Shown here: positions 36,572 through 45,249 of the stretch, piece after piece
Layout: each line of letters opens with the position of its first letter
Position numbering within the stretch: the first letter of the stretch is position 1
From: Corynebacterium sp. ACRPO
GTDB taxonomy: Bacteria > Actinomycetota > Actinomycetes > Mycobacteriales > Mycobacteriaceae
Direction of reading: 5' to 3'
Length of the DNA stretch: 64,000 nt
Assembly: GCF_022347205.1 (NCBI RefSeq)
Contig: NZ_JAKRNE010000004.1
Coordinates: 84,007 to 148,006, forward strand
Position numbers and translations under genes: made by a program
The notes under the pieces: model-generated
What the model was told of the DNA's origin: nothing
What the model saw: only the letters and a program-made list of their open reading frames with translations
Databases searched by the model: none

Positions 36572-38390
36572 GACCGTACAGCCGCTTGTCGATGTCCTCT
36601 TTCCCTACATCGGCTACCTCATTCCGCTGCCCATTATCATCCCGGCGGTAGCCGCAGCGCTCGCCTTGATCTTTTCCCGCGTGCCCAATGTGCAGCGCCA
36701 AATCGTATTTTTCTCGCTGCTTATAACGGCGGTAGTCAACGCCATGTTGATCCTCATTGCGGATTTTGAGGGCATCCAAACACTGCAGGTGGGTGGCTGG
36801 GACGCCCCAGTGGGCATCACGCTTGTGGCGGATCGCCTCTCTGCGGTGATGCTTTTTACCTCTTCCGTGGTGCTCTTTTCCGTCATTTGGTACGCCATCT
36901 CCCAGGGCGTACGCGACGGCACCAAGGACGAGCCGGTGGCAGTCTTCTTGCCCACCTACATGCTGCTGACCATGGGCGTAAACATCTCCTTCTTGGCCGG
37001 CGATCTCTTCAACCTTTACGTGGGCTTCGAGGTCTTCCTCGTGGCATCCTATGTGCTTTTAACCTTGGGTGCCTCGGCTGGTCGCGTGCGCGCTGGTGTG
37101 GGCTACGTGATGGTGTCGATGGCCTCGTCGATGATTTTCTTGCTCGCGTTGGGCTTTGTGTATTCCTCCGTGGGCACGATGAACATGGCCCAGATTGGCC
37201 AGCGCATGCAGGACATCCCGGAGGGAACTCGCACCGCCATCTTTGCCACGCTGCTCGTCGCCTTCGGTATTAAGGCGGCCGTGGTTCCGCTGGACGCCTG
37301 GCTGCCGGACTCGTATCCCACGGCGCCGTCGCTAGTCACGGCCGTATTCGCCGGCCTGCTGACCAAGGTCGGTGTCTACGCCATCATCCGCGCCCGCACC
37401 TCCGTCTTTACTGCCGGTGGGCTCGATACCGTGCTCATGTGGGTCGCCCTAGCCACAATGTTGGTGGGCATTTTAGGCGCCATCGCACAATCCGATATTA
37501 AACGCCTTTTATCCTTTACCCTGGTTAGCCACATTGGCTACATGATCTTCGGTGTTTCCCTCGGCACCGCCCAGGGCCTGTCCGGCGCCATCTTCTACGC
37601 CGTGCACCACATTCTGGTCCAAACCGCGCTATTCCTGGTGGTCGGACTCGTTGAGCGCCAGGCCGGCACCTCGTCGCTACGCCGCTTGGGTTCGCTAATG
37701 TACTCGGCCCCGCTTATCGGAATTTTGTACTTCATTCCAGCCATTAATCTGGGTGGCATCCCACCGTTCTCCGGATTCTTGGGCAAGGTCATCTTGCTGC
37801 AGGCCGGTGCTAATGAAGGTTCCTGGATGGCATGGGTGCTCATCGTCGGTGCGGTGGTTACCTCGCTGCTGACCCTCTACGTCATGATGCTGGTATGGGC
37901 CAAGGGCTTCCAGCGCGACCGCGCCGATGCCCCGGAAGGCAACATGGCGCTCGCGCGCCCCGCCCCGCTTTCCGATATCACCGATGAGGTGGAATTTTCC
38001 TCCCGCCAGGATGTGGGCCGCGTGCCCTTTGGCATGATTGCTTCTACAACCCTGCTGGTGGCCGCGTCCACCTCCATTACCTTCCTGGCGGGCCCCATGT
38101 CCGGCGTGACTTCCCGCGCTGCCGAATCCGCGCAAGATACTTCCATCTACCAGTACGCGGTGCTGGGCGACCGCGCGGATGACCCCACCCGCCACCTCAA
38201 CCAGAAAGAGCGCTACACCGGCGGAGCGGATTCCTATGAAAATCGCCGGCATCCCTCCCAGGATGCGGAGCCGCCCGCCCAGCCAGGACTAGATGCCCGC
38301 ACCGACCCAGAAGCCGGCGGCCGCGATTCCCACTCCGGCACTGTAAAGACACCAGACGCCGCTAAGAGGAAGGATATTAGCGATGACTAA
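36564..38390 (+). CDS. mrpD: Na+/H+ antiporter subunit D (MrpD, NuoN/M-like)
   Basis: 608 residues with about 14 transmembrane segments. NuoL/M/N-family motifs: GDLFNLYVGFEVFLVASYVLL, AFGIKAAVVPLDAWLPDSYPTAPSLVTAVFAGLLTKVGVYAI (conserved Lys and proton-channel helix), and RLLSFTLVSHIGYMIFG. MrpD works with MrpA as the core antiporter pair. Usual length is about 500; the extra 100 residues are a hydrophilic C-terminal tail (DRADDPTRHLNQKERY to KRKDISDD). Overlaps mrpE by eight bases. Confidence 0.95.
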   Translation: MSETVQPLVDVLFPYIGYLIPLPIIIPAVAAALALIFSRVPNVQRQIVFFSLLITAVVNAMLILIADFEGIQTLQVGGWDAPVGITLVADRLSAVMLFTSSVVLFSVIWYAISQGVRDGTKDEPVAVFLPTYMLLTMGVNISFLAGDLFNLYVGFEVFLVASYVLLTLGASAGRVRAGVGYVMVSMASSMIFLLALGFVYSSVGTMNMAQIGQRMQDIPEGTRTAIFATLLVAFGIKAAVVPLDAWLPDSYPTAPSLVTAVFAGLLTKVGVYAIIRARTSVFTAGGLDTVLMWVALATMLVGILGAIAQSDIKRLLSFTLVSHIGYMIFGVSLGTAQGLSGAIFYAVHHILVQTALFLVVGLVERQAGTSSLRRLGSLMYSAPLIGILYFIPAINLGGIPPFSGFLGKVILLQAGANEGSWMAWVLIVGAVVTSLLTLYVMMLVWAKGFQRDRADAPEGNMALARPAPLSDITDEVEFSSRQDVGRVPFGMIASTTLLVAASTSITFLAGPMSGVTSRAAESAQDTSIYQYAVLGDRADDPTRHLNQKERYTGGADSYENRRHPSQDAEPPAQPGLDARTDPEAGGRDSHSGTVKTPDAAKRKDISDD

Positions 38391-38910
38391 CGCACGCTTT
38401 TCCGGCCTGCGCCACCGCTTCCGCCCGTGGTTCATCGTCTGGCTGACCATCATGTGGTGCATGCTCATGGGAGAGATCACCGTGGGCAATGTGGTGGCCG
38501 GACTCCTCATCGGCACCGTTATCGTCTTTGCTCTGCCGTTGCCGGCCATGCCCATTACCGGCATCGACGTCTCTTGGGGCAAGCTCATTGCGTTCATGAT
38601 CCGCTGGTTCTGGGAATTGTTCTACGCCTCACTCAAGGTGGGCTGGCTGGCCGTGCGCCCGCAACCGGTACCCAAGACTGCCATCTTGGAGCTGCCCATG
38701 CGCTTGGATAATGAGTTCGTGCTTTCCTTAGCCGTAACGCTGTATAACCTGCAGCCAGGCGGCACGGTGACCGATATCGATATTGCCAACCGTATGATCA
38801 CCGTCCATATCTTGGATGCCCGCGATGAGGCCCAGATTCAGCGCGAAATCGGTGCCGTGGCCCAACTCGAAGCCTCATTCATCGACATCTTTGAAAGGAG
38901 CCACCCGTAA
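38383..38910 (+). CDS. mrpE: Na+/H+ antiporter subunit E (MrpE)
   Basis: 175 residues. Two N-terminal transmembrane segments, then the MrpE signature region GKLIAFMIRWFWELFYASLKVGWLAVRPQPVP and a soluble domain with LAVTLYNLQPGGTVTDID. An accessory subunit of the Mrp complex. The stop shares a base with the mrpF start (TAATGG). Confidence 0.92.
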   Translation: MTNARFSGLRHRFRPWFIVWLTIMWCMLMGEITVGNVVAGLLIGTVIVFALPLPAMPITGIDVSWGKLIAFMIRWFWELFYASLKVGWLAVRPQPVPKTAILELPMRLDNEFVLSLAVTLYNLQPGGTVTDIDIANRMITVHILDARDEAQIQREIGAVAQLEASFIDIFERSHP

Positions 38911-39185
38911 TGGATCCGCAGATCTATAACGCGATTTTGCTGGTGGCCGCCGCGCTACTGGTGGTCTCCTTCCTCATCACCGTCTGGCGCATTGTCACCG
39001 GCCCCAATTCGCTGGACCGCTTGGTGGGCATGGATGGCTTTACCGCGATGTTCCAATGCGCGCTGGCCACCTACATGTGCTGGTCGCTCAACACGACCGT
39101 GGTCTCAGCCATGCTGGTGATCGCGCTCTTGGGCTTCATTTCCACCGTATCTGTCACTAGGTTTAGGAAGAGGGATAATCAATGA
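38910..39185 (+). CDS. mrpF: Na+/H+ antiporter subunit F (MrpF)
   Basis: 91 residues, three transmembrane helices, with the family motif WRIVTGPNSLDRLVGMDGF between the first two (conserved Asp and Gly). A four-base overlap with mrpG (ATGA). Confidence 0.93.
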   Translation: MDPQIYNAILLVAAALLVVSFLITVWRIVTGPNSLDRLVGMDGFTAMFQCALATYMCWSLNTTVVSAMLVIALLGFISTVSVTRFRKRDNQ

Positions 39186-39562
39186 GCTGGTCTTTCATCG
39201 CAGATGTGCTCTCGCTCATCCTGATAATCGGCGGCAGCGTCCTCACCTTGGCGGCGGCTATCGGCATCGCCCGCTTCAAGGACACCATGTCTCGTGTGCA
39301 CGCGGTAAGCAAGCCGCAAACCACCGGCCTTATCCTGACGATCCTTGGTGCCATCATCCGCATCACCGGCGCGGAATCCTTCAGCGTTGCCGAGCGGGGG
39401 GATTTAGGAATGCTCGTTTTGCTGGTACTGTTTGCCATGTTCACTAGCCCGGTAACCGCGCAGCGCACCTCGCGTATTGCACGCCGTGAGGGTCTGTACG
39501 GCACCGAGGAATCCATGTCCCGCAACGACCGACCCGCCGCGAAGTCGCTGCGCCGCAAGTAG
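39182..39562 (+). CDS. mrpG: Na+/H+ antiporter subunit G (MrpG)
   Basis: 126 residues, three transmembrane helices. It contains LAAAIGIARFKDTMSRVHAVSKPQTTGLILTILGAII, the MrpG signature including the conserved RFxDxxxRxHAxxKxxTxG pattern. Last gene of the antiporter operon, with a basic tail. Confidence 0.93.
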   Translation: MSWSFIADVLSLILIIGGSVLTLAAAIGIARFKDTMSRVHAVSKPQTTGLILTILGAIIRITGAESFSVAERGDLGMLVLLVLFAMFTSPVTAQRTSRIARREGLYGTEESMSRNDRPAAKSLRRK

Positions 39563-39577
39563 GAGACGCTTTTCACC

Positions 39578-41062
39578 GTGAAAAAGCTTTATGGGCTTCC
39601 CACTATGGTGACTTTGCTCGCCGCTCTTATCGGCGTCATCGTCTACCGCTTCAGCATCTTCGACGGCAATAGCGCCTTTGTGTGGCGCGTTCCCCTGGAC
39701 CTGAAGATTTATTGGCTCGCCGGCGGCGAGGTGGCCCAAGGCGCGGACCTCTACGATAACGCCTACATCGGCGACCTACCTTTTACCTATCCGCCCTTCT
39801 CCGGCACCCTTTTCACGTGGCTTTCTAAGCTTGGCGACGCCCCCTTGATCCTCCTCTGGCAAGGCGGCACCGCCCTCGCCTTGTTCACGGTCATCATGCT
39901 GGTCCTGCGCGAGCGCGGGCTCAAGCTCTCCCCGGCAATCTGGCTGCTGGGCATCTTGCTGCTGTGCTGCACCCCGGCGAATGAGCCGGTGCACGGCACC
40001 TTATTCTTTGGCCAGATCAACATCTTTTTGATGCTGCTGGTGGCCTTGGACATCCTCCCGCGCAAGCGCGCTTTGCCGGGCATCGGCATTGGTTTGGCTG
40101 CGGGTATGAAGCTCACCCCGGCCTATATGGGTCTGGTCTTGCTCTTCCAGAAGCGTTGGTGGCAAGCGATCATCGCCATCCTTACGTTCGCGGTAACCGT
40201 GGCCATTGGTTTCGTGACCATTCCGGATGCCGCCGACTTCTGGACCGACGCTATCTTTAAGTCCTCCCGCGTGGGCGAGCACACCAACCCTGGCGCGCAG
40301 TCGATTCGCTCGGTGATGGTCCGCGCCTGGGGCATTGATGGCGGCTGGATCTGGCTCGCTGCCGTGGTCGTGGTCTTCATTTTGACCTGCCTGGCGCTGC
40401 GCACCGCGATGAAGCACCGCAATAATTCCGCCGCACTCGCGCTTGCCGGAATCAGCTCCTGCTTGGTCTCCCCCTTCTCTTGGTACCACCACTGGGTGTG
40501 GACGGTGCCGCTGGCCGTCGTCGTGCTAGTTGCCGTCAACCAGGGTCTGGGCAAGCGTCTGCACGGTTTCCTCGGCGCGCAGTTCGCTGGCCTCGTGTCG
40601 GTGCTCGCTATGTGCGCGGTGACCATGCCGTTCATCTCCGCCCCCGTGTGGCTGTCTGCGGCTAGCCGTTCACTCAACCACTGGGATCTGCAGCCATGGG
40701 GAATGTTGGCCTTCACCGGCGCCGGTGTCCTCTTCATCGCCTTCTACGCGGTGTGGGGCTTTATCCCTGGCACCCAGCCGGAAGAGGAAGCGCCCGCCCC
40801 GGGCCGCCACCACCTGCCTGCGCAGCCCGCTGGCGCAAAGCCCGCTGGCGCGGAGGCCGGAGCACGCCCAGTGCGCTCGTTTAATACCGCAGCTACAAGC
40901 CGTGGGGGCCAGGGGCATTCACGGGCAGCGCAACCCGTCAGCGATGAAACGGCAGAAATGCCCGCGGTAGGGCCGGAAACGCGCGCGTTCCCGGCGGCCC
41001 AGGACATCACCGATATCCCCGATACCCCGGCCTACGGTCGCCACTCACGCCCTGAGGACTAG
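39578..41062 (+). CDS. GT87-family (DUF2029) polyprenyl-phosphate-mannose mannosyltransferase-like protein
   Basis: 494 residues from GTG 39578 with AGGAGA 11 bases upstream. About ten transmembrane segments. LDLKIYWLAGGEVAQGADLYDN in the first extracytoplasmic loop carries the Asp expected in GT-C enzymes, followed by FTYPPFSGTLF, FGQINIFLMLLVALDI and AAGMKLTPAYMGLVLL. These patterns occur in the alpha-1,2-mannosyltransferases of mycobacteria and corynebacteria that branch lipomannan/lipoarabinomannan using decaprenyl-phosphomannose. The exact linkage cannot be told. A 120-residue Ala/Pro/Gly-rich cytoplasmic tail ends the protein. Located 15 bases after mrpG, so it may be co-transcribed. 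Confidence 0.8.
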   Translation: MKKLYGLPTMVTLLAALIGVIVYRFSIFDGNSAFVWRVPLDLKIYWLAGGEVAQGADLYDNAYIGDLPFTYPPFSGTLFTWLSKLGDAPLILLWQGGTALALFTVIMLVLRERGLKLSPAIWLLGILLLCCTPANEPVHGTLFFGQINIFLMLLVALDILPRKRALPGIGIGLAAGMKLTPAYMGLVLLFQKRWWQAIIAILTFAVTVAIGFVTIPDAADFWTDAIFKSSRVGEHTNPGAQSIRSVMVRAWGIDGGWIWLAAVVVVFILTCLALRTAMKHRNNSAALALAGISSCLVSPFSWYHHWVWTVPLAVVVLVAVNQGLGKRLHGFLGAQFAGLVSVLAMCAVTMPFISAPVWLSAASRSLNHWDLQPWGMLAFTGAGVLFIAFYAVWGFIPGTQPEEEAPAPGRHHLPAQPAGAKPAGAEAGARPVRSFNTAATSRGGQGHSRAAQPVSDETAEMPAVGPETRAFPAAQDITDIPDTPAYGRHSRPED

Positions 41063-41088
41063 GCCCCCGGGCCAGCCTGCCCGCCGCT

Positions 41089-42225
41089 TTAGAGCGGGCG
41101 GAAGGTGTGCAGCTCGCGGCAGGTCTCCTCGACCACCTCGCGCCAGCTGCCGGTCTCTTTGAAAAGGCGGCGCTGCCGCTCATAGCCGGCGCCGCCATCG
41201 ATAATGTCGTGGATGAGTTTGAGCTCGTTGACGCATCCCAGCTCGCGCGCGATGGGGGTAAGCTCGTCCACCATCTCTGCTAGCTCGTCTTTGACCCAGG
41301 CCTCATCGGTCTCGCGGGAGGTAATCACTAGCGCGTCCATGCCGTAGCGGGCACCGCGCCATTTATTTTCTGCTACGTGCCAGGGCTGCAGGATGGGGAG
41401 GGGCTCCGCGGCGTCGATAAGCCGGTCGTAATAGACCACCAAGCAGTGAGTAAGCGCCACGATGGCGGAGAGCTCGCGCAGGTTGGACGTCGCATCAGAG
41501 ACGCGCACCTCCACCGTGCCCCACTTGGAAGCCGGCCGAATATCAAAGTGCATGGAACCGGTGTGATTGATGACGCCGGAAATGGCTTGGTCGCGCATAT
41601 AGGACTGCCACTCGGCCCAATCCCGGAATTGGTACGGCATGCCTGCGGTGGGCAGCTGTTGGTACAGCATGGTGCGGTTGGAGGCATAGCCGGTATCAAG
41701 GCCCTCCCACCCAGGCGAGCACGCAGAAATGGCTAGCAGGTGGGGGTACTTGGTCATTAGCGCATTGATGATGGGCCATACGCGGTCCTCGTGGCTAACG
41801 CCTACGTGCACGTGCGTGCCCCATAGCAGCATCTGCTTGCCCCAGTACTGGGTGCGCGCGATGATTTCTTGATAGCTGGGCTTATCCGAAAGCGGGTTCT
41901 CGCGGAAGTCCGTAAACGGGTGGCCGCCAGAGGCCCAGACGTCTACGCCCAGCTTGTCGGCTGCTTCTTCCACTGCCTTCAGGGAAGTGTTCAGATCAGC
42001 GATGGCTTCCGGCACGGTATGGCAGACGCCGGTGACCAGCTCCACCGTGTTCTGGAGGAATTCCTTTTCCAGATGGATCTCGGGGTGGGCTGCAGTGGCG
42101 AGGTCAATGAGTTCCGCGCCGCGCGGGACAAGGTCGCGCGTCTCGCGGTCCACGAGCGCCACCTCCCATTCCACGCCGAGCGTTGGTTCGGGAGAGCGGG
42201 CGAATTGTTCTGCCGGGATCTTCAC
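41089..42225 (-). CDS. Glutamate--cysteine ligase family 2 (YbdK-type) protein
   Basis: 378 residues from GTG 42225. Motifs: [66 protein letters not shown] and [19 protein letters not shown], characteristic of the carboxylate-amine ligase/GCS2 family. These ligate glutamate to cysteine weakly; in actinobacteria the physiological product is often unclear because mycothiol, not glutathione, is the main thiol, and ergothioneine synthesis uses a different GCL. TAAGCT is 6 bases before the GTG, supporting that start as leaderless. Confidence 0.85.
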   Translation of the reverse strand: MKIPAEQFARSPEPTLGVEWEVALVDRETRDLVPRGAELIDLATAAHPEIHLEKEFLQNTVELVTGVCHTVPEAIADLNTSLKAVEEAADKLGVDVWASGGHPFTDFRENPLSDKPSYQEIIARTQYWGKQMLLWGTHVHVGVSHEDRVWPIINALMTKYPHLLAISACSPGWEGLDTGYASNRTMLYQQLPTAGMPYQFRDWAEWQSYMRDQAISGVINHTGSMHFDIRPASKWGTVEVRVSDATSNLRELSAIVALTHCLVVYYDRLIDAAEPLPILQPWHVAENKWRGARYGMDALVITSRETDEAWVKDELAEMVDELTPIARELGCVNELKLIHDIIDGGAGYERQRRLFKETGSWREVVEETCRELHTFRPL

Positions 42226-42231
42226 CCATTC

Positions 42232-42237
42232 AGCTTA
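42232..42237 (-). promoter_or_regulatory. -10-like hexamer for glutamate-cysteine ligase-like gene
   Basis: TAAGCT on the minus strand, 6 bases before GTG 42225, with no Shine-Dalgarno. Confidence 0.35.
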
Positions 42238-42320
42238 ACGGGTGACAGGTATTAAAGCGTGAATTTTATTTAACCTGTTCACACCGGCGGACGTGCGGGC
42301 GCGGAAGCGTTCAGATCACA

Positions 42321-42385
42321 AAAGTCCAAGGCGTTCGGCCGAAGAACTATGGTGCTTGCTCTTCGGCCGGATGGCCTTGGACTTT
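42321..42385 (-). terminator. Very long hairpin after the LytR_C gene
   Basis: Left arm 42321-42345 and right arm 42360-42385 pair along about 25 bp, with one bulge and two mismatches and a 14-base loop. On the minus strand it ends in ACTTTTGTG. It lies 20 bases past the LytR_C stop and probably terminates it, though it is much longer than a usual terminator. Confidence 0.6.
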
Positions 42386-42405
42386 AAGTCAGGTGCGCGG
42401 CTTGC

Positions 42406-43206
42406 TTAGGCCTGCGGTACCGCCAGAGCGACGACGACGGCACCGCCATCGGTTGCTTCCTTAGGCAGGTTGCGGTTCATCGGGGCAACATCAGCCTGGT
42501 AGCGGGCGGCGACCTCCTTAGCCAGTGCTTCAGCGGAGGTATCGCCTTCTGGGAAGAAGACGGTGGTCTTTGGAACGGTGAGGACATCGCCAGGCAGGTT
42601 ACCCACGTAGCCCACCTTGAAGCCGCCGCCCTTGAGGGAATCGGCTTCCTTCTTGGCCTTGTCTACCTCGCCGGAGTTATTGAGAACGCTGACCTTAATA
42701 TCGTTGCGGTCGCGCGCAGCGGAGTGGGCGTTTTCTTCACCTGCGGCGGCATCTCCCTCGGCCGCGGCTCGCTCATCGGCAGCGCCGGAAGCGGCCGGGT
42801 CGCCTGCAGCATCGCCTTCACCTGGTGCGGGCGCCGGTGCGGGGGCAGGGGCGCTAGCACCTTCGGAAGCGCCAGGGGCACGGGAACCTGCGGCGTCGGG
42901 GCCGGCAGATCCTTCGGGCGCGGCACCGATGGTGGAACCGGTGGAGTTTTCCTGCTTGCTCTCGGAGGCAACGGTGGAATCATCGTCTCCCGAGGTCATG
43001 GAGTACAAAGCCCAGAGTCCGAGCATGACGGCCACGGCGATGAGGACCATAGCCAGGCCACGCAGCGGCAGCCCGCCCTTCTTAGCGTGCGCGCCACCAC
43101 CAGCGGGGCGCTTAGCTGCGCGGGAAGCAGACGCACCGGCAGCGGAGCCGGCGCGGGTTTCGTCGGATACCTTGTCGGTTGAATTTTCCGGATTCACATT
43201 AGTCAC
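42406..43206 (-). CDS. LytR_C-domain membrane-anchored protein
   Basis: 266 residues from GTG 43206; TAGTGT lies 7 bases upstream. A short basic cytoplasmic part (RAAKRPAGGGAHAKKGG), one transmembrane helix (about 49-70), and an Ala/Pro/Gly/Asp-rich spacer lead to a C-terminal LytR_C domain (IKVSVLNNSGEVDKAKKEADSLKGGGFKVG to GGAVVVALAVPQA). This domain is found C-terminal to LytR-CpsA-Psr ligases or alone in actinobacteria, outside the membrane. Its role in the wall is not well defined. Confidence 0.82.
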   Translation of the reverse strand: MTNVNPENSTDKVSDETRAGSAAGASASRAAKRPAGGGAHAKKGGLPLRGLAMVLIAVAVMLGLWALYSMTSGDDDSTVASESKQENSTGSTIGAAPEGSAGPDAAGSRAPGASEGASAPAPAPAPAPGEGDAAGDPAASGAADERAAAEGDAAAGEENAHSAARDRNDIKVSVLNNSGEVDKAKKEADSLKGGGFKVGYVGNLPGDVLTVPKTTVFFPEGDTSAEALAKEVAARYQADVAPMNRNLPKEATDGGAVVVALAVPQA

Positions 43207-43229
43207 ATACGCAACACTAGTACCCAGTA

Positions 43230-43487
43230 TTAACTAGATGGGGGATTTCCCCGCGCGGCGCGCCGCGTGTCTTCTCGCTCCTCGCGCAGGCGCCGCAGCC
43301 GTGCAACCAGGAGGGGATGGGATTGGGCGGCTGCGGGGGCGTCGAGAAGCAGGTTAAGGCGCTGATGGTAGCGCACCGGGGAAATGTCCAGCTGCGCGCG
43401 GATAGCCTCTTCCTTGCGGCCGATGCTGCGCGGCGCGGTTTCCTCGAAGTCCAAAATGGCGGCGTCTAGGTCAGACAAGGGGTTCAT
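43230..43487 (-). CDS. DUF3263 protein
   Basis: 85 residues from ATG 43487 (MNPLSDLDAAILDFEETAPRSIGRKEEAI); ATGs at 43505 and 43520 would overlap def. The helix-turn-helix-like stretch RKEEAIRAQLDISPVRYHQRLNLLLD matches the actinobacterial DUF3263 family, which is usually next to def or the LytR_C gene. Probably a small DNA-binding protein, not shown. TACAGT lies 6 bases before the chosen ATG. Confidence 0.75.
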   Translation of the reverse strand: MNPLSDLDAAILDFEETAPRSIGRKEEAIRAQLDISPVRYHQRLNLLLDAPAAAQSHPLLVARLRRLREEREDTRRAARGNPPSS

Positions 43488-43490
43488 GCC

Positions 43491-43499
43491 TAAACTGTA
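43491..43499. promoter_or_regulatory. Overlapping divergent -10 hexamers between DUF3263 gene and def
   Basis: TAAACT (43491-43496, plus strand, 7 bases before the def ATG) and TACAGT (43499-43494 read on the minus strand, 6 bases before ATG 43487) overlap by three bases in a 16-base gap. Both genes would be leaderless. Confidence 0.5.
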
Positions 43500-43503
43500 A
43501 GAC

Positions 43504-44127
43504 ATGACTATTCGCCCCATCGTTATCCACGGCGAGACCGTGCTTCACGAACCCACCCAACCGGTGGAAGAATCCGAGATTTCCACCCCGGAAATGCAGC
43601 AGCTCATTGCAGACATGTATGAAACCATGGACGCCGCCAATGGCGTAGGTTTGGCCGCTAACCAGGTAGGAATTGGCAAGCGCCTCTTTGTCTACCACTG
43701 CCCCGATACGGACGGCCCCAATGGCACCGAGCTGCCGTCCGAGGAGGCGGGCATGCGCAAGGGCTGCGTTATCAACCCCGTGCTGGAGACCTCCGAGATT
43801 CCAGAGACCATGCCTGCCGACGACGGCTCCGATGACGAGGGCTGCCTCTCCGTGCCGGGCGAGGGCTTTCCCACCGGCCGCGCCGACTGGGCGCGCGTGA
43901 CCGGCAAGGACGAGAACGGTAATGACATTTCCGTCGAGGGCTATGGCTTTTTCGCCCGCTGCCTGCAGCACGAGACCGGCCACCTCGATGGCTTCCTCTA
44001 CACCGATACCCTCATCGGCCGCTATAAGCGCCAGGCCAAAAAAGCCATCAAGCGCAATGGTTGGACTGAGCCGGGCTATTCCTGGGTACCGGGTGAGGAC
44101 GCCGATCCCTTCGGCCACGACGACTAA
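43504..44127 (+). CDS. def: Peptide deformylase
   Basis: 207 residues. All three motifs are present: [10 protein letters not shown] (46-55), EGCLSVPG with metal ligand Cys114, and QHETGHLDG with His156-Glu157-xx-His160. It removes the N-formyl group from new proteins using Fe2+ or Zn2+. A 30-residue insertion before motif 2 ([17 protein letters not shown] and PADDGSDD) matches actinobacterial deformylases. Its start is leaderless by position of the -10. Its stop overlaps the next ATG. Confidence 0.96.
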   Translation: MTIRPIVIHGETVLHEPTQPVEESEISTPEMQQLIADMYETMDAANGVGLAANQVGIGKRLFVYHCPDTDGPNGTELPSEEAGMRKGCVINPVLETSEIPETMPADDGSDDEGCLSVPGEGFPTGRADWARVTGKDENGNDISVEGYGFFARCLQHETGHLDGFLYTDTLIGRYKRQAKKAIKRNGWTEPGYSWVPGEDADPFGHDD

Positions 44128-45116
44128 TGTCACGCATTTTCCGCTCCGATGCCGTCCAGGTAGGCGAGCGCGTGGTGGCCCGGCGCGACTTCGGCGGCGT
44201 CCATAGCGATGTCATTGGGCACGTGCTCAGCCTCAATCCGCTGGTCATTCGCCCGCAGGAGGTCGGCGGCTACCCTTCCGACTTAGATGCGGTGGAGATC
44301 CCGCCAGAGCAGCTGAAGATCATTAAGCGTCTCTCCCCGCGCATGGTCCGCAATTCCGATATCCGCGCAGTGGAGGTTGCCGCGGCCGCGGCCTTCCCCG
44401 GCACGGACCACGCCTGGACCAGCGACGGTTCCTGGCTGTTGCGCGCGAGTGACGGGGTTTCCGGCCACTCCAACTCGGCCGTGCCCGTGGGGCCTTCGGC
44501 CGGTTTTACGCCAGTTCCACTGGAGGAGATTAAGGCCTTCTACGCCCGCCACGACCTTCCGGTGCGCCTGCTAGTCCCGGAGCGCATTGGCAAGCCGGCC
44601 GAACGCCTGCTCGCCGACCCCGCCTGGGAGGCCGAACCAGAGAGCCTCGCTATGGTCCTGCGGGATCTGCCCGCGCTTGCCGACGCCGCCTCTCCCTCCC
44701 CCACCTTCCACATCGCCGCCCAGCCCGATGACGAGTGGCTGGCGATGTATCAATCACGCACCGATGCCCTTCCTGCCGAGGCGTTGCAGAGTCTTGACGC
44801 CCACGTCGAGGGAACGCTCGGCTTTGGCCGCCTAGTCCTCGATGGCGAGACCGTCGCCATTGCCCGCGGCACCCTGAGCGAATCCGGCGATGGCACCACG
44901 TGGCTGGGTCTTTCTTCCATCGAAGTGGCCAAAGACTTCCGCCGCCGCGGGTACGGCACGCTCGCACTCCAGCACCTGCTGCACTGGGGCCACGACAACG
45001 GCGCCGAGCACGCCTACCTCACCGTGCCGGCCTCGAATATCGCCGGCGTGCGACTGGCGGAGAAGCTCGGTTTCATCGAGCAACACCGCCGCATCTACGC
45101 CTGCTTGCGGGACTGA
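44127..45116 (+). CDS. GNAT-family N-acetyltransferase with N-terminal SH3-like domain
   Basis: 329 residues. The first 70 residues (VQVGERVVARRDFGGVHSDVIGHVLSLNPLVIRP) look like a small beta-barrel seen in corynebacterial and mycobacterial def-linked acetyltransferases. The C-terminal half has SSIEVAKDFRRRGYGTLALQHLL (CoA-binding motif A) and VRLAEKLGFIEQHRRIYA. Substrate unknown; coupling to def by a one-base overlap could point to N-terminal protein or amino-acid acetylation, which is inference. Confidence 0.8.
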   Translation: MSRIFRSDAVQVGERVVARRDFGGVHSDVIGHVLSLNPLVIRPQEVGGYPSDLDAVEIPPEQLKIIKRLSPRMVRNSDIRAVEVAAAAAFPGTDHAWTSDGSWLLRASDGVSGHSNSAVPVGPSAGFTPVPLEEIKAFYARHDLPVRLLVPERIGKPAERLLADPAWEAEPESLAMVLRDLPALADAASPSPTFHIAAQPDDEWLAMYQSRTDALPAEALQSLDAHVEGTLGFGRLVLDGETVAIARGTLSESGDGTTWLGLSSIEVAKDFRRRGYGTLALQHLLHWGHDNGAEHAYLTVPASNIAGVRLAEKLGFIEQHRRIYACLRD

Positions 45117-45136
45117 GCCCCGCGCTGCGCTCTATC

Positions 45137-45219
45137 GGGACTGCCCGCCGATTCCTTGTGGGCTGGATAGTGAGCCTTATGGGACTGCCCGCTGACTCCT
45201 TGTGGGCTGGGTAGTGAGC
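45137..45219 (+). repeat. Tandem 39-bp direct repeat, 44-bp period
   Basis: 45137-45175 and 45181-45219 match at 36 of 39 positions (GGGACTGCCC...TAGTGAGC). They lie between the GNAT gene and xthA; the second copy runs into a hairpin. Confidence 0.8.
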
Positions 45220-45235
45220 TTGACTCACTACCCAG
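45207..45235 (+). terminator. Perfect 12-bp hairpin upstream of xthA
   Basis: CTGGGTAGTGAG pairs with CTCACTACCCAG across a CTTGA loop. No T-run follows. The GTAAC after it merges into the putative xthA -10 (TAACCT), so the hairpin may be an operator rather than a terminator. Confidence 0.45.
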
Positions 45236-45236
45236 G

Positions 45237-45242
45237 TAACCT
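45237..45242 (+). promoter_or_regulatory. -10-like hexamer for xthA
   Basis: TAACCT exactly 7 bases before ATG 45250, directly after the hairpin. Leaderless start proposed. Confidence 0.35.
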
Positions 45243-45249
45243 ATGTGGC

